64,000 nucleotides of DNA from Chryseobacterium sp. MYb264 (GTDB taxonomy: Bacteria > Bacteroidota > Bacteroidia > Flavobacteriales > Weeksellaceae), in NCBI RefSeq assembly GCF_035974275.1, contig NZ_CP142422.1, positions 2,914,001-2,978,000 of the forward strand, written 5' to 3'. The notes under the pieces were generated by a model, which saw only the letters and a list, made by a program, of their open reading frames with translations, ran no database searches and was not told the DNA's origin. Position numbers and translations under genes: made by a program. Below, piece by piece: positions 27,912-37,206 of the stretch (position 1 is the stretch's first letter; the number at the start of each line of letters is the position of its first letter).

Positions 27912-29564
27912 TTACTTGTTGATCTCTGCGTTTAATTTTACAGCATCCTGATATGTTGGATCTAACTGTAAAGATTTAGCAAGATAATCTTTTGTTTTAG
28001 CTACATCAGAGTCTTTGCTCATATAAGCTACTGCGAAGTAAGCATAAGCTAAAGTCTGCTTGTTTGCTTCCTGATCAGCAGGTTTTACTGTGCTGATGAA
28101 TTTTTCGTAAGCAATTTTAGCTGCATCATTGTTACCCGCTTGTTGGTAAGAATATCCTTGGCTATAATATGCAGGCGCCCAGTCTGGTAAAAGAGCGATC
28201 ATTTTCTGCCATGTAAGGATAGCTCCGTTCCAGTTTTTAGCATCCTGATAAGCTGTTGCTAACTTGAATAAAGAATCTGAATCCTGTGCATTAGCAGCAA
28301 CTTTTTGCTTCAATCCTTCAATAGTAGGGTTTGTAGGTCCTGCATCAACAGAAGACTGAGAAACAGCACCACCTCCAGAGATATTTGCCAATTCCAGATC
28401 CCATTTCATTGTTTCGTCTTTCGCAGCTTTAGCAATAGCAATCTTTTGTTGAGATTCTGTTGTTAAAGCAGATTTTTTAGCAGCATCAGTTTCAGTTTTA
28501 GCCAAACCAGCAGCAATTAGACCTTGTAAACCTTGGTCAGCAGGTTGAACTCTTGACTTTTCTGCCTGAGATACGAAAGTATCCATAGCTTGTTTTGCTT
28601 CAGAATATTTTCCTTCGGCATATAATTGATAAGCTCTTAATTTGAACTTAATCGGATCTTGTACTTTATCAAAGATCTTATCTAAAACCGTTTTAGAATT
28701 AGCGAAATCTTCGTTTGTGAAATATAATTTAGCAATTTCTAACTGCGTGTACGGATCTTCGTCAGCATATTTTGTATAGTTGATCAAATCCTGAGTCGCC
28801 TTGGCATTTTGCTGATATTTGATATCATAAGCAGCTAATGCTTTATAAGCGGGTGCATAAGTAGCATCTGTAGCGATTGCTTTTTCTATACTTGTTTTAG
28901 CCTGTTGCCACTGTTGGGCAGCCATCCACAAAGTACCGATTCTTGTATAAACAGAAGCTTTGTTTTTAGCTAAAGGTAACGCCTTGTCATAAGCCGTCAT
29001 TGCATCACCAGGAATTCTCTTCAATCTGTAAGCATCTCCTAAGGTATAATAATAATATGCAGGAACTTCTTTTCTAGATGCTCTTTCAATTGCTTTATTC
29101 AGAAACTGAATAGCAAGATCCGGAGCGTTATTATTTTCAAATAAAGTTAATGCTTCTGCCGCTCTGAAAAGCACTTCCGCATCTTTCTCTCTTGAGTCAG
29201 TTACAATCTTCTGAATTTCAGCAACAGCAGATTTATCACCTTTTCCTAGTTTTACAGCTGCCAAACCAATTTTGTTTAGGTAGCTTTTACCGTCTGCAGC
29301 AATACCTTTGTTAAAGTTTTCAGTAGCCGAAGCAAAATCAGGTTCTCCTTGCTTTAAAAACGTATTACCTAAGTAGAAATAGTTTTCAGCTGTAGGAGCT
29401 GTAGCAATCATGTTAGTAAAATTAGTTTTTGCTTGAGCAAACTTGTCGCTGTCAATGCTGTTAATACCATCTTGTAACGTTTGCGCAGAGGCAAAGTTGG
29501 CAAAAAATACCACGGCTGCTCCAAAAGCAATCTTCTTTACATTCATATTCATTATATCTTTCAT
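27912..29564 (-). CDS. Periplasmic TPR-repeat protein
   Basis: A secreted protein of up to 550 residues: signal peptide (core about 12-26, ending NFASAQ), then many TPR units (AENYFYLGNTFLKQGEPDFASATENF, VPAYYYYTLGDAYRLKRIPGDAMTAY, APAYYSQGYSYQQAGNNDAAKIAY). The start may also be the ATG at 29552 or 29546. It lies downstream of the PstS-like and TonB/ExbBD genes, an arrangement shared by many Bacteroidota. A scaffold role in the envelope coupled to this set is an inference. It is separated from the PstS-like gene by 96 bp. Confidence 0.85.
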   Translation of the reverse strand: MKDIMNMNVKKIAFGAAVVFFANFASAQTLQDGINSIDSDKFAQAKTNFTNMIATAPTAENYFYLGNTFLKQGEPDFASATENFNKGIAADGKSYLNKIGLAAVKLGKGDKSAVAEIQKIVTDSREKDAEVLFRAAEALTLFENNNAPDLAIQFLNKAIERASRKEVPAYYYYTLGDAYRLKRIPGDAMTAYDKALPLAKNKASVYTRIGTLWMAAQQWQQAKTSIEKAIATDATYAPAYKALAAYDIKYQQNAKATQDLINYTKYADEDPYTQLEIAKLYFTNEDFANSKTVLDKIFDKVQDPIKFKLRAYQLYAEGKYSEAKQAMDTFVSQAEKSRVQPADQGLQGLIAAGLAKTETDAAKKSALTTESQQKIAIAKAAKDETMKWDLELANISGGGAVSQSSVDAGPTNPTIEGLKQKVAANAQDSDSLFKLATAYQDAKNWNGAILTWQKMIALLPDWAPAYYSQGYSYQQAGNNDAAKIAYEKFISTVKPADQEANKQTLAYAYFAVAYMSKDSDVAKTKDYLAKSLQLDPTYQDAVKLNAEINK

Positions 29565-29660
29565 TTTATATTTTCTAATCTAAATTTCGAATTACTGTAA
29601 ACACAATTTTCAGACCAAAATAGTGTATTTATTTCGGGTAAAAGGTTTATTTAATACTTT

Positions 29661-30533
29661 TTAACGCATTTGCACTTCTCTTCTATAAATATTGTAAGGC
29701 TGCAAACCTTCCTTCTGTACAATCATTTGCCCCAATTGAGTACATGAATATCTTATAAATCCGTTGGCGATGTTAAAGTTTCCTTCATTTGTTAAAAAAT
29801 ATAAAACACGCGTAAACGGATATTTCATTTCTCTAAGCGCAAAGGAATCTGGATTATATAAAACTCCCTTATTTTCAACCGGTAAAATTTTAACTAAATC
29901 TCTCAGCTGTTCTGAAGTTTTATCATAAGGTCTGCTAAAAGTATTTAAACCAATAACTCCTATTTTTCCAGGGAATTTATTTAATTCTTCAATGATATTT
30001 TTACTTCCCGGAAGGACTGAGAATTTCAAATCTTTCGGTTCCTTTTTAAGTTTTTGAGCAACGAAATTCAAATTACTGGAATTCGCTCCATCAAAGATAA
30101 ATTCTTTACTTTCCGATGCCAACCCATTCTTAATTTCATCCATCGTAATAGAATTCTTCGGAGAATTTTTAGGAACAATAAAAATCACCGCATCAGCAGC
30201 AAATTTCGCGGGTAAAAACTTCAGATCTACCTGTTCTTCATACGCTTTGATTTCCTCAGGATTAAGTTCTTTAGACATCACAGCAATTCTTGCTTTATCC
30301 TGCAAAAGATCAAGAAAACCTAGATCTTCTTTCTTTGTTACGACCTTTATTTTCGTCTCAGGATAATTAATCATATAACCCTCTGCTAATGCTTCAGTTA
30401 CACTTTTAAAAGATTCATCTGTAAGAATAGTTAAATCACCTTTATGATAAGACGGAGATTTGTCTTCCTGCTTGCAATTAATAACAATTATACTAATGAA
30501 AAGCAGCATTATCAGTTTAACACTATTTTTCAT
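29661..30533 (-). CDS. PstS-like phosphate-type substrate-binding lipoprotein
   Basis: A 290-residue lipoprotein with a lipobox-like IIVINC (Cys at about 20), then a PBP-like fold: GDLTILTDESFKSVTEALAEGY, AVMSKELNPEEIKAYEE, AADAVIFIVPKNSPKNSITMDEI, IGVIGLNTFSRP. This is the layout of PstS phosphate-binding proteins. No pstCAB transporter is adjacent, and the gene sits in a TonB-linked cluster, so it may bind phosphate or another oxyanion without a classical ABC partner. The ATG at 30533 overlaps the end of the upstream small gene by 11 bp; a GTG precedes it. Confidence 0.8.
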   Translation of the reverse strand: MKNSVKLIMLLFISIIVINCKQEDKSPSYHKGDLTILTDESFKSVTEALAEGYMINYPETKIKVVTKKEDLGFLDLLQDKARIAVMSKELNPEEIKAYEEQVDLKFLPAKFAADAVIFIVPKNSPKNSITMDEIKNGLASESKEFIFDGANSSNLNFVAQKLKKEPKDLKFSVLPGSKNIIEELNKFPGKIGVIGLNTFSRPYDKTSEQLRDLVKILPVENKGVLYNPDSFALREMKYPFTRVLYFLTNEGNFNIANGFIRYSCTQLGQMIVQKEGLQPYNIYRREVQMR

Positions 30534-30720
30534 CACCAGAATTTTTAATTTTTGAAATAGCTCTATAGATTCTAAACAATCCGTAAAGTATTAGAAGTGC
30601 GCCTAATCCATAGGCTACAGCAGGTTCCAGAATTGTAAAAAAGAACTTATAAATAATAACTACAACTCCTAAAACGATATAAAATAATCCCGTAACAAGG
30701 GATAACCAATTGAACATCAT
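30523..30720 (-). CDS. Small two-helix membrane protein (65 residues)
   Basis: Two hydrophobic helices (about residues 3-26 and 31-52, FNWLSLVTGLFYIVLGVVVI and YGLGALLILYGLFRIYRAI) are joined by a short loop and followed by a charged tail (KIKNSGDEK). The gene overlaps the PstS-like gene's start and lies just past the tonB terminator. Small proteins like this commonly occur at this position in flavobacterial tonB clusters; no function is known to me. Confidence 0.75.
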   Translation of the reverse strand: MMFNWLSLVTGLFYIVLGVVVIIYKFFFTILEPAVAYGLGALLILYGLFRIYRAISKIKNSGDEK

Positions 30721-30743
30721 GTAACAAAAATACCAAAAAAAAT

Positions 30744-30771
30744 AAAAAGAGAAGCATAAGCTTCTCTTTTT
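30744..30771 (-). terminator. Terminator of exbB-exbD-exbD-tonB
   Basis: A perfect 12-bp stem AAAAAGAGAAGC with an ATAA loop and T-run on the reverse strand. It separates the TonB motor operon from the small membrane/PstS/TPR genes, which would then depend on read-through or their own promoter. Confidence 0.85.
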
Positions 30772-30792
30772 TAATTATTATTTAAAGATAAA

Positions 30793-31638
30793 TTATCCTT
30801 CAAAATTCATCGTTAAAGGTAATCTGAATCGGTAACGAACAGATTGACCATTGATTTTTGCAGGAGTCCATTTATTTTTAATAGACTTAATAGTTCTGAT
30901 AGCTTCCGAGTTGAAGTCAGAGTTTCCTCCGCTAGCCTTCACATCAGTAATACTTCCATCTCTTTCAACTACGAAAGTGATTTCTGTTTTTACCGTACCC
31001 TCGTCACCATTCATCGCAGATCCGTCGAAGTTGCTTGCAACCTTGTTTCTGAAAGAGTTAATACCTCCAGGGAATTCTGCAGTCTGCTCTACCTCCGTAT
31101 ATACCTGAGTATCACTCACCTGAGGTTTAACTTCAGCTGTTGAAGCTTTAGTACCTGTAGATGGTGGTGGTGGTGGTGGAGTATAAGCCGGAGCTTTTAC
31201 ACCTTCCTGAGCTACCAAACCAGTTGTAGTTTCTAACTGCTTAGAAATTGGTGGCGGTGGAGTCTCAATTTTCGGAGCTTTTACAGGCTCAGGAACCACG
31301 TTCTGAATAACCTCAATTTTCTCTTCCTCTTTTGGAGGTGGAGGTGGTGGAGGTGGTTCTTCTTCTTTTGGCTGCTCAATAATTTTATCTTCCTGAAGAA
31401 TTTCTACCAAATCAGCCTTCACTTCTTGCTTAGGTGGTTCAGTAAGTCTCTTAATGGTAAGATAAATAAAAGGAGACAAAGCCGCAACTAGGAATAATGC
31501 TGTTCCAACGATGAAAGATTTCGTCAGTAATCTAGGATACTGAGATCTAAGATCGTATGCACCATATTCCTTGTTTCTATTTTCAAATACAATCTCATCT
31601 AAAGTTAGATTAGAATTGTATACATTTTCATCTGCCAT
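30793..31638 (-). CDS. tonB: Energy transducer TonB
   Basis: TonB passes proton-motive energy from ExbBD to outer-membrane TonB-dependent receptors. The cytoplasmic N-terminus (VFENRNKEYGAYDLRSQYPR, a Bacteroidota hallmark) precedes one membrane helix (about 38-60). A Pro/Glu-rich periplasm-spanning region follows, with runs of eight, four and six prolines (EEPPPPPPPPKEEE). The C-terminal TonB domain reads AEFPGGINSFRNKV, then VVERDGSITDVK, and IKNKWTPAKINGQSVRYRFRLPLTMNF. At 281 residues it is normal. It follows exbD by 23 bp. Confidence 0.95.
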   Translation of the reverse strand: MADENVYNSNLTLDEIVFENRNKEYGAYDLRSQYPRLLTKSFIVGTALFLVAALSPFIYLTIKRLTEPPKQEVKADLVEILQEDKIIEQPKEEEPPPPPPPPKEEEKIEVIQNVVPEPVKAPKIETPPPPISKQLETTTGLVAQEGVKAPAYTPPPPPPSTGTKASTAEVKPQVSDTQVYTEVEQTAEFPGGINSFRNKVASNFDGSAMNGDEGTVKTEITFVVERDGSITDVKASGGNSDFNSEAIRTIKSIKNKWTPAKINGQSVRYRFRLPLTMNFEG

Positions 31639-31661
31639 AGATATACAATTTTATGGTTAAA

Positions 31662-32234
31662 TTACTTTGCAGCTGGTGCAGCAGGAGCTCCTGAATTACC
31701 AACCTTCTTGTTATAAATAGCTAATTCCCAAGGCTTCAAGTCGGTAACACCGTACTGTTCACTCTTTGTAATAGCCATTTCGTCAAGAATATCTACAAAG
31801 TTTTTATATACAGCATCGTCAGTCGGTTTGATAATAACAGTAAACTTAGTTTTATCAGCCGCGTTTGCTTTTGCCTGCTCAATTACTTTTCTAATCCCTT
31901 CTCTATCGAAGTTAGTTTCATTCAGGTTCTGATCTGTTAAAGACGTATTATCCTGTTGGTGCCAGAAAATTCTGTTGTCTTTACCTAATAATAAAGAGAT
32001 AGAGTTAGAAAGTTTAATTTCTGTTGGAGGTGGTTTTTGTTTTTCATCTTTCGGTTTTGCCGGAAGACCCAAATCCATTACATTCGGTTTAGAGAATGTT
32101 GTTGTAAACATAAAGAAGGTAATCAAAAGAAACCCTAAGTCCACCATCGGAGTCATATCTACGCGGGTATTCTGCTTCTTGGATCTAACCTTGCCGCCTT
32201 TCCCGCCTTTTTCCTGTACTTGTACTTCTGCCAT
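31662..32234 (-). CDS. exbD: ExbD biopolymer transport protein (second copy in the operon)
   Basis: A 190-residue ExbD/TolR protein. One membrane helix follows the signature VDMTPMVDLGFLLITFF (about 25-41), in which the Asp of MVDLGF is the proton-carrying residue. The periplasmic domain includes FTVIIKPTDDAVYKNFVDIL, and the tail is Gly/Ala/Pro rich (SGAPAAPAAK). It lies 12 bp after the other exbD and 23 bp before tonB. It is a close paralogue of the orphan ExbD at 47967. Confidence 0.95.
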   Translation of the reverse strand: MAEVQVQEKGGKGGKVRSKKQNTRVDMTPMVDLGFLLITFFMFTTTFSKPNVMDLGLPAKPKDEKQKPPPTEIKLSNSISLLLGKDNRIFWHQQDNTSLTDQNLNETNFDREGIRKVIEQAKANAADKTKFTVIIKPTDDAVYKNFVDILDEMAITKSEQYGVTDLKPWELAIYNKKVGNSGAPAAPAAK

Positions 32235-32246
32235 TTCTAAATGATA

Positions 32247-32849
32247 TTAAGGTTTACCTTCTTGTGATGTAATCAACCAAAATTTAAGAAAATCGATATC
32301 TCTTAAACCCTCAAATAGGCTTTTAACTTTCGGATACTCAGTAGTAACGTCACCCTTGATTGCTAATTTGTAATCAGGATTTACGCTTAAACTTTGCTGT
32401 ACCCAGTCCACTAACTGCTTATTTGTACTATCCATAGGAATCCCTGTAGGACTCTTAAAATTTTTCTGCTCTTCATCTGACAAATCAAGATAGCTTTTCA
32501 GCTGGTTCATAGGAACGCCGATAGCTTGTACTTTCTGGAATGAAGCTTTTTCGTTATTGTCAAAAGTAATCCCATACTTTTTACCCATATTGTCTAAAAG
32601 CTGAATTCTCTCAGATGCATTTTCTACGGGCTGGAAATAAAATTTTCCGTCCGGCGTAGCGTTGATAGTCATCAAACTTGCATCAGGAAGTAACTTCTCT
32701 GATATTGAAGATGGCGGTTTAATCTGCTCCACGTCAGGTTTTTTAAACTGAGTGGTCAAGATAAAGAACGTAAGTAGTAGGAACGCAACGTCACACATTG
32801 CCGTCATATCCGTCACTACTCCATGTCTTTTTGGTTTGACTCTCGCCAT
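32247..32849 (-). CDS. exbD: ExbD biopolymer transport protein (first copy in the operon)
   Basis: A 200-residue ExbD/TolR protein with the N-terminal motif VTDMTAMCDVAFLLLTFF (about 13-30), the membrane helix carrying the ion-conducting Asp, and a periplasmic domain ending in FEGLRDIDFLKFWLITSQ. It differs markedly from the neighbouring exbD, so the pair probably forms a heterodimeric ExbD core in the motor, as proposed for other Bacteroidota. It lies 57 bp after exbB. Confidence 0.95.
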   Translation of the reverse strand: MARVKPKRHGVVTDMTAMCDVAFLLLTFFILTTQFKKPDVEQIKPPSSISEKLLPDASLMTINATPDGKFYFQPVENASERIQLLDNMGKKYGITFDNNEKASFQKVQAIGVPMNQLKSYLDLSDEEQKNFKSPTGIPMDSTNKQLVDWVQQSLSVNPDYKLAIKGDVTTEYPKVKSLFEGLRDIDFLKFWLITSQEGKP

Positions 32850-32906
32850 TATTATTAATGATTTTTAATTAAACTTTATTTACTAATACAAATTCTTTGC
32901 TAATTC

Positions 32907-33770
32907 TTAGTTGAATTCAGCGAAAGACTGCTGGATGCTCATTGCGATCTCGTCGATCTTATAAGTTAATCCGTCAATTCTAGATGTAAAGTAGTTATAA
33001 AGGATAATTGCGATAGCTGAAGTACCAATACCTAATGCTGTGTTAATCAAGGCTTCAGAGATACCTGTAGAAAGTGCAGCTGCATCTGGAGTACCACCAC
33101 CAGAACCTAATGCGAAGAATGCTTTAATCATCCCGATTACTGTTCCTAATAGTGCGATCAACGTTGCAACAGTACCTAAAGTAGAAAGAATCATCATGTT
33201 CTTTTCTAGCATTGGCATCTCAAGAGTTGTAGCCTCTTCGATCGCTTTGTTAAGAGCTACCATTTTCTGCTCTTTATTTAAAGTAGTATCATGAGAAAGA
33301 GCTTTGTAAGTTGTAAGACCTTCTCTTACTACGTTACCTACAGAACCTTGTTGTCTGTCACACTCTTCTAAAGCTTCGTCGATTTTGTTGTTGTTCAACA
33401 AGCTTCTTACCTGTACTACGAAGTTATCTAGGTTTCCTTTTCCTGCTGCTTTACCTAACACGAAATATCTTTCAAAAGAGAAAACGATTACAGTAATCAT
33501 GAAAGTAATCAAGATTGGTACGATAACCCCTCCTTTGTAAATAATACCTAAAAACGACTCTGGGTGAATGTCTTTTCCTTCAACACTTGAGAAAGCAACA
33601 GAACCACCGCCTAGTTTTTCTGCATCCTTGAAATTTCCTGGGTTACCAAGAACGAATAAATAAATAGCAATCCCTATTAAAAATAGAATAGGAATAATAA
33701 CAGCTGGATTAAGACCTCCTGCTTTTCTAGCAACTACTTGCTCATCATTTTTTGAAACATTCATTTCCAT
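32907..33770 (-). CDS. exbB: MotA/TolQ/ExbB proton channel protein
   Basis: A 287-residue ExbB. It has an N-terminal helix (PAVIIPILFLIGIAIYLFV, about 23-41), a second one (VIVPILITFMITVIVFSFERYF, about 78-99), and the C-terminal TolQ/ExbB pair (LSTLGTVATLIALLGTVIGMIKAF and ALINTALGIGTSAIAIILYNYF) with the channel-lining Thr residues. It is the first gene of the TonB energising operon. The start may be 33770 or an ATG 6 bp further in. The 240-bp gap upstream to leuS is nearly pure A+T. Confidence 0.95.
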   Translation of the reverse strand: MEMNVSKNDEQVVARKAGGLNPAVIIPILFLIGIAIYLFVLGNPGNFKDAEKLGGGSVAFSSVEGKDIHPESFLGIIYKGGVIVPILITFMITVIVFSFERYFVLGKAAGKGNLDNFVVQVRSLLNNNKIDEALEECDRQQGSVGNVVREGLTTYKALSHDTTLNKEQKMVALNKAIEEATTLEMPMLEKNMMILSTLGTVATLIALLGTVIGMIKAFFALGSGGGTPDAAALSTGISEALINTALGIGTSAIAIILYNYFTSRIDGLTYKIDEIAMSIQQSFAEFN

Positions 33771-34010
33771 ATTTAACTAAATTATATTGTTTTAAAATTT
33801 TACAGGGTGTAAATTAAAGGCAAAATTAATTAAAATGCAAGAGTCTTAAATAAACATTTTAGTTTTTTTTGATAAAGAAATTTTAATACGATTTCGATAT
33901 TATAATTATTTTTCAAAAAATTAAAAACTTTCCTCAATTTTAACAATTACGTTAAAAAATCAAAAAATTTACCCCTTCATTTTTTTTAATTTGCCAATGT
34001 TAATTTTTTT

Positions 34011-36824
34011 TTAAATTACTATATTCACAATTCGGTGATGCACCACAATAATTTTTTTCGGTGTTTTTCCTTCCAAAATTTGCTGCATTTTTTGATCCTG
34101 AATCACCAAATCTTCCACCTCCTTCGCCGAAAGTTGAGCCGAAAGTGAAATTTTGAACTTCATTTTACCATTTACACTTACCGGATATTCAATTTCGTCT
34201 TCTACTAGGTAATCCTCGTTCAACACAGGGAATTTCTCGAATTCGATAGATTCTTTATTACCTAATAAACTCCAAAGCTCTTCACAAATGTGCGGCGCAT
34301 AAGGAGAAATGATAACGGCAAGAGGTTCTAAAATATTGCGTTTGTTACATTTTATTTTTTGCAATTCATTGACTGCGATCATAAATGAAGATACAGACGT
34401 ATTGAAAGAGAAGTTTTCGATATCGTAAACTACCTTCTTTATTAAGGTATGCAAAACTTTATATTCAGCTTTTGTCGGCTCCTCATCAGAAACGGTGAAA
34501 GTATCTCCGTCAAAATACAGATTCCAGAATTTTTTAAGGAAACCATACACTCCACTTAACCCTTGCGTATTCCAAGGCTTAGATTGCTCCAACGGACCTA
34601 AGAACATTTCATACAATCTTAAACCGTCTGCTCCATATTCATTACAAATATCATCAGGGTTTACGACGTTGTATTTAGACTTAGACATTTTTTCTACTTC
34701 ACGACCTGTGATATATTTCCCGTCTTCTAAAATAAATTCTGCATTTGCATAATCTGGTCTCCAAGCTTTGAAAGCTTCAGTATCCAACTCATCAGAAGTT
34801 CCTTTTAATAAAGATACATCAACGTGAATTGCTTGGGTTGCATAATCTTTTGCTAAATTTTTAGATACATATTGATTCGTACCATCAATTCTATATACAA
34901 AAGCACTCATCCCCAAAATCATTCCTTGGTTAATCAGTTTTTGGAAAGGCTCATCATGACTAATGAATTCTCTGTCCTTTAAGAACATATTCCAGAAACG
35001 AGAATATAATAAGTGACCAGTCGCGTGCTCGCTACCACCAATATATAAATCTACTTGTCCCCAATAATCAGCTGTTTCTTTCTTAACAAAAGTTTCCTGA
35101 TCATTCGGATCCATATATCTTAGGAAATACCAAGAGCTCCCTGCCCAACCCGGCATCGTAGATAATTCTAATGGGAAAATAGTTTTTTCGTCGATTAAAT
35201 GAGTATCCACAACTTTTTGGTTCGCTTCGTCCCAGGCAAAAGTTTTTGCATTTCCTAATGGCGGATCTCCGTCTTCGGTTGGTAAATATTTTTCAACTTC
35301 AGGAAGTTCCAAAGGTAGTGCAGCATTTGGTAATGTATACGGCATTCCATCCTTATAATAGATAGGAACCGGCTCGCCCCAATATCTCTGTCTTGAGAAA
35401 ATAGCATCACGCTGTCTGTAGTTCGTTGTTCCGTGACCAATTCCTTTTTTCTCGATCGCAGAAATAATTAATGATTTTGCATCATTATAATTAAGACCGT
35501 TTAAGAAATCAGAATTTACACAAACAGAATCTTTAGAATCAAAAGAAGCTTCCTGAACGTCTTCGTCCGTCTCAACTACTTTTTTAATTTCTAAATTAAA
35601 TTTCTTCGCAAATCTGTGATCACGCTCGTCATGTGCAGGAACCGCCATTACAGCACCCGTTCCGTAGCCCATCAACACATAATCTGAAATATAGATCGGC
35701 ATCTTTTCATTGCTGAAAGGATTGATCGCATAACTTCCCGTGAAAGCACCTGAAACGTTTTTCACGTCAGACATTCTGTCTCTTTCAGACTTTTTAGAAG
35801 TTTCTTCAATATAATTTTCTACTTCAGCTTTTTGTTCAGCTGTTATAATGGTTTCCACTAAAGGATTTTCAGGAGCCAATACCATGAAAGTTGCTCCGAA
35901 GATTGTATCAGGTCTTGTGGTGAATACCTCAACAATTTCGTCGTGACTATCAACATTGAATTTCACCTGCGCTCCCTGAGATTTTCCGATCCAGTATTCC
36001 TGAGAATCTTTCAACGGTTGTGGCCAGTCTAAAGTTTTTAAACCTTGCAATAATCTTTCAGAGTAAGCAGAAATTCTCATGCTCCACTGCATCATTTTCT
36101 TTTGGAAAACAGGGAAACCTCCTCTTTCTGATTTTCCGTCTTTTACTTCGTCGTTTGCTAAAACTGTTCCTAAAGCTGGACACCAGTTTACCGTAGTTTC
36201 TGCTCTGTACGCTAAACGGTAATTTAAAAGGATATCTTCTTTATCAATTTCAGAAGCAGATTTCCATTCTTCTGCGGTGAAGTTTAACTCGTCATTTTGA
36301 TTGGCATTTAATCCTTCCGTTCCTTTTTCTTCAAAATGTTTGATCAAAGTTTCGATAGATTCTGCCTTGTCGGTATTTTTATTATACCAGGAATGGAACA
36401 ATTCAATGAAAATCCATTGCGTCCATTTATAATAAGAAGCGTCAGAAGTCCTTACTTCTCTGCTCCAGTCGAAAGAGAAACCAATTTTTCTTAATTGTTC
36501 TTCGTATCTTGTAATGTTTTGTTCAGTTGTAATCGCAGGATGTTGCCCTGTCTGAATGGCGTATTGCTCAGCAGGAAGCCCGAAACTGTCGTAACCAACC
36601 GGGTGAAGCACATTAAAACCCTGATGTCTTTTATATCTCGCATAAATATCGGAAGCAATATATCCCAGCGGGTGACCTACGTGAAGCCCTGCCCCTGAAG
36701 GATACGGAAACATATCGAGAACATAAAATTTCCGTTTGTCTGTGTTATTGGAAGTCTTATACGTTTGGTTGTCTTCCCAGTATTTCTGCCACTTTTTTTC
36801 TATCTGCTGATGATCGTAAAACAC
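34011..36824 (-). CDS. leuS: Leucyl-tRNA synthetase
   Basis: LeuRS charges tRNA-Leu. The class I site has the HIGH-type motif in FPYPSGAGLHVGHPLGY (about 40-56, HVGH) and the KMSKS loop EKMSKSKYN (near 715). The editing CP1 domain includes TTRPDTIFGATFMVLAPE and GTGAVMAVPAHDERD. The C-terminal anticodon-binding region is complete, ending in PKKIIVVHHRIVNIVI. At 937 residues it is a little longer than the E. coli enzyme. An ATG-proximal TTAGATGTTAGA repeat lies just upstream. Confidence 0.98.
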   Translation of the reverse strand: MFYDHQQIEKKWQKYWEDNQTYKTSNNTDKRKFYVLDMFPYPSGAGLHVGHPLGYIASDIYARYKRHQGFNVLHPVGYDSFGLPAEQYAIQTGQHPAITTEQNITRYEEQLRKIGFSFDWSREVRTSDASYYKWTQWIFIELFHSWYNKNTDKAESIETLIKHFEEKGTEGLNANQNDELNFTAEEWKSASEIDKEDILLNYRLAYRAETTVNWCPALGTVLANDEVKDGKSERGGFPVFQKKMMQWSMRISAYSERLLQGLKTLDWPQPLKDSQEYWIGKSQGAQVKFNVDSHDEIVEVFTTRPDTIFGATFMVLAPENPLVETIITAEQKAEVENYIEETSKKSERDRMSDVKNVSGAFTGSYAINPFSNEKMPIYISDYVLMGYGTGAVMAVPAHDERDHRFAKKFNLEIKKVVETDEDVQEASFDSKDSVCVNSDFLNGLNYNDAKSLIISAIEKKGIGHGTTNYRQRDAIFSRQRYWGEPVPIYYKDGMPYTLPNAALPLELPEVEKYLPTEDGDPPLGNAKTFAWDEANQKVVDTHLIDEKTIFPLELSTMPGWAGSSWYFLRYMDPNDQETFVKKETADYWGQVDLYIGGSEHATGHLLYSRFWNMFLKDREFISHDEPFQKLINQGMILGMSAFVYRIDGTNQYVSKNLAKDYATQAIHVDVSLLKGTSDELDTEAFKAWRPDYANAEFILEDGKYITGREVEKMSKSKYNVVNPDDICNEYGADGLRLYEMFLGPLEQSKPWNTQGLSGVYGFLKKFWNLYFDGDTFTVSDEEPTKAEYKVLHTLIKKVVYDIENFSFNTSVSSFMIAVNELQKIKCNKRNILEPLAVIISPYAPHICEELWSLLGNKESIEFEKFPVLNEDYLVEDEIEYPVSVNGKMKFKISLSAQLSAKEVEDLVIQDQKMQQILEGKTPKKIIVVHHRIVNIVI

Positions 36825-36835
36825 TTTATATAATA

Positions 36836-36868
36836 GATGTTAGATGTTAGACTTTAGATATTAGATTT
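36836..36868 (+). repeat. TTAGATGTTAGA-type short repeat upstream of leuS
   Basis: Consecutive variants of TAGATGTTAGA and TAGATATTAGA. The same motif recurs at 59455-59484 between accB and accC, so it is a dispersed intergenic sequence. Confidence 0.6.
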
Positions 36869-36964
36869 ATTTTTGCCGTTAAATCCAATTCTAATTTTCA
36901 CAAATTTAATAATTTTAAAAGAAATGGAAATTTAATTTGTCATTAATTATCATAAAGATGCTAA

Positions 36965-37141
36965 GAGAATGTTTAAAATTTCATCAAAATATTTCTATTG
37001 AGATTCTACTTTATCATCGATTTCTTTTCAGCGCTTTTAAGCATACTTTTCACAGCCTATTCTTGATCTGGTCGTCAAAATCAAGAATACGAAATAGAGT
37101 GCATGCACTAAAAAAAATACCAACAAGATTTAAACAGGTTC
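36965..37141 (+). mobile_element. MITE-like element, copy 1 (177 bp)
   Basis: Imperfect terminal inverted repeats GAGAATGTTTAAAATTT (left) and GAACCTGTTTAAATCTT (right, read inward) are flanked by TAA on both sides (36962-36964 and 37142-37144). The interior matches 60902-61093, e.g. CTTTTAAGCATACTTTTCAC against CTTTTGAGCGTATTTTTCAC. No transposase is encoded; an 89-codon ORF across it (36937-37206) is not believed. A mobilising transposase elsewhere, perhaps IS5-like given the 3-bp TNA target, is inferred. Confidence 0.65.
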
Positions 37142-37206
37142 TAATAAGAAAAATCCCACCCGAAGATGAGATCTATATATTTATCGCATTTAATTCTTTA
37201 GTATAA

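Noticed and set aside
33771..34010. Promoter search in the leuS-exbB gap
   Set aside because: A TAATTTTG box exists (33821-33828, reverse) but no convincing -33 TTTG, and the gap is almost pure A+T, so chance matches are likely.
36937..37206. 89-codon ORF on the forward strand
   Set aside because: It spans the MITE-like element including both terminal repeats, and the corresponding second copy has no equivalent frame.
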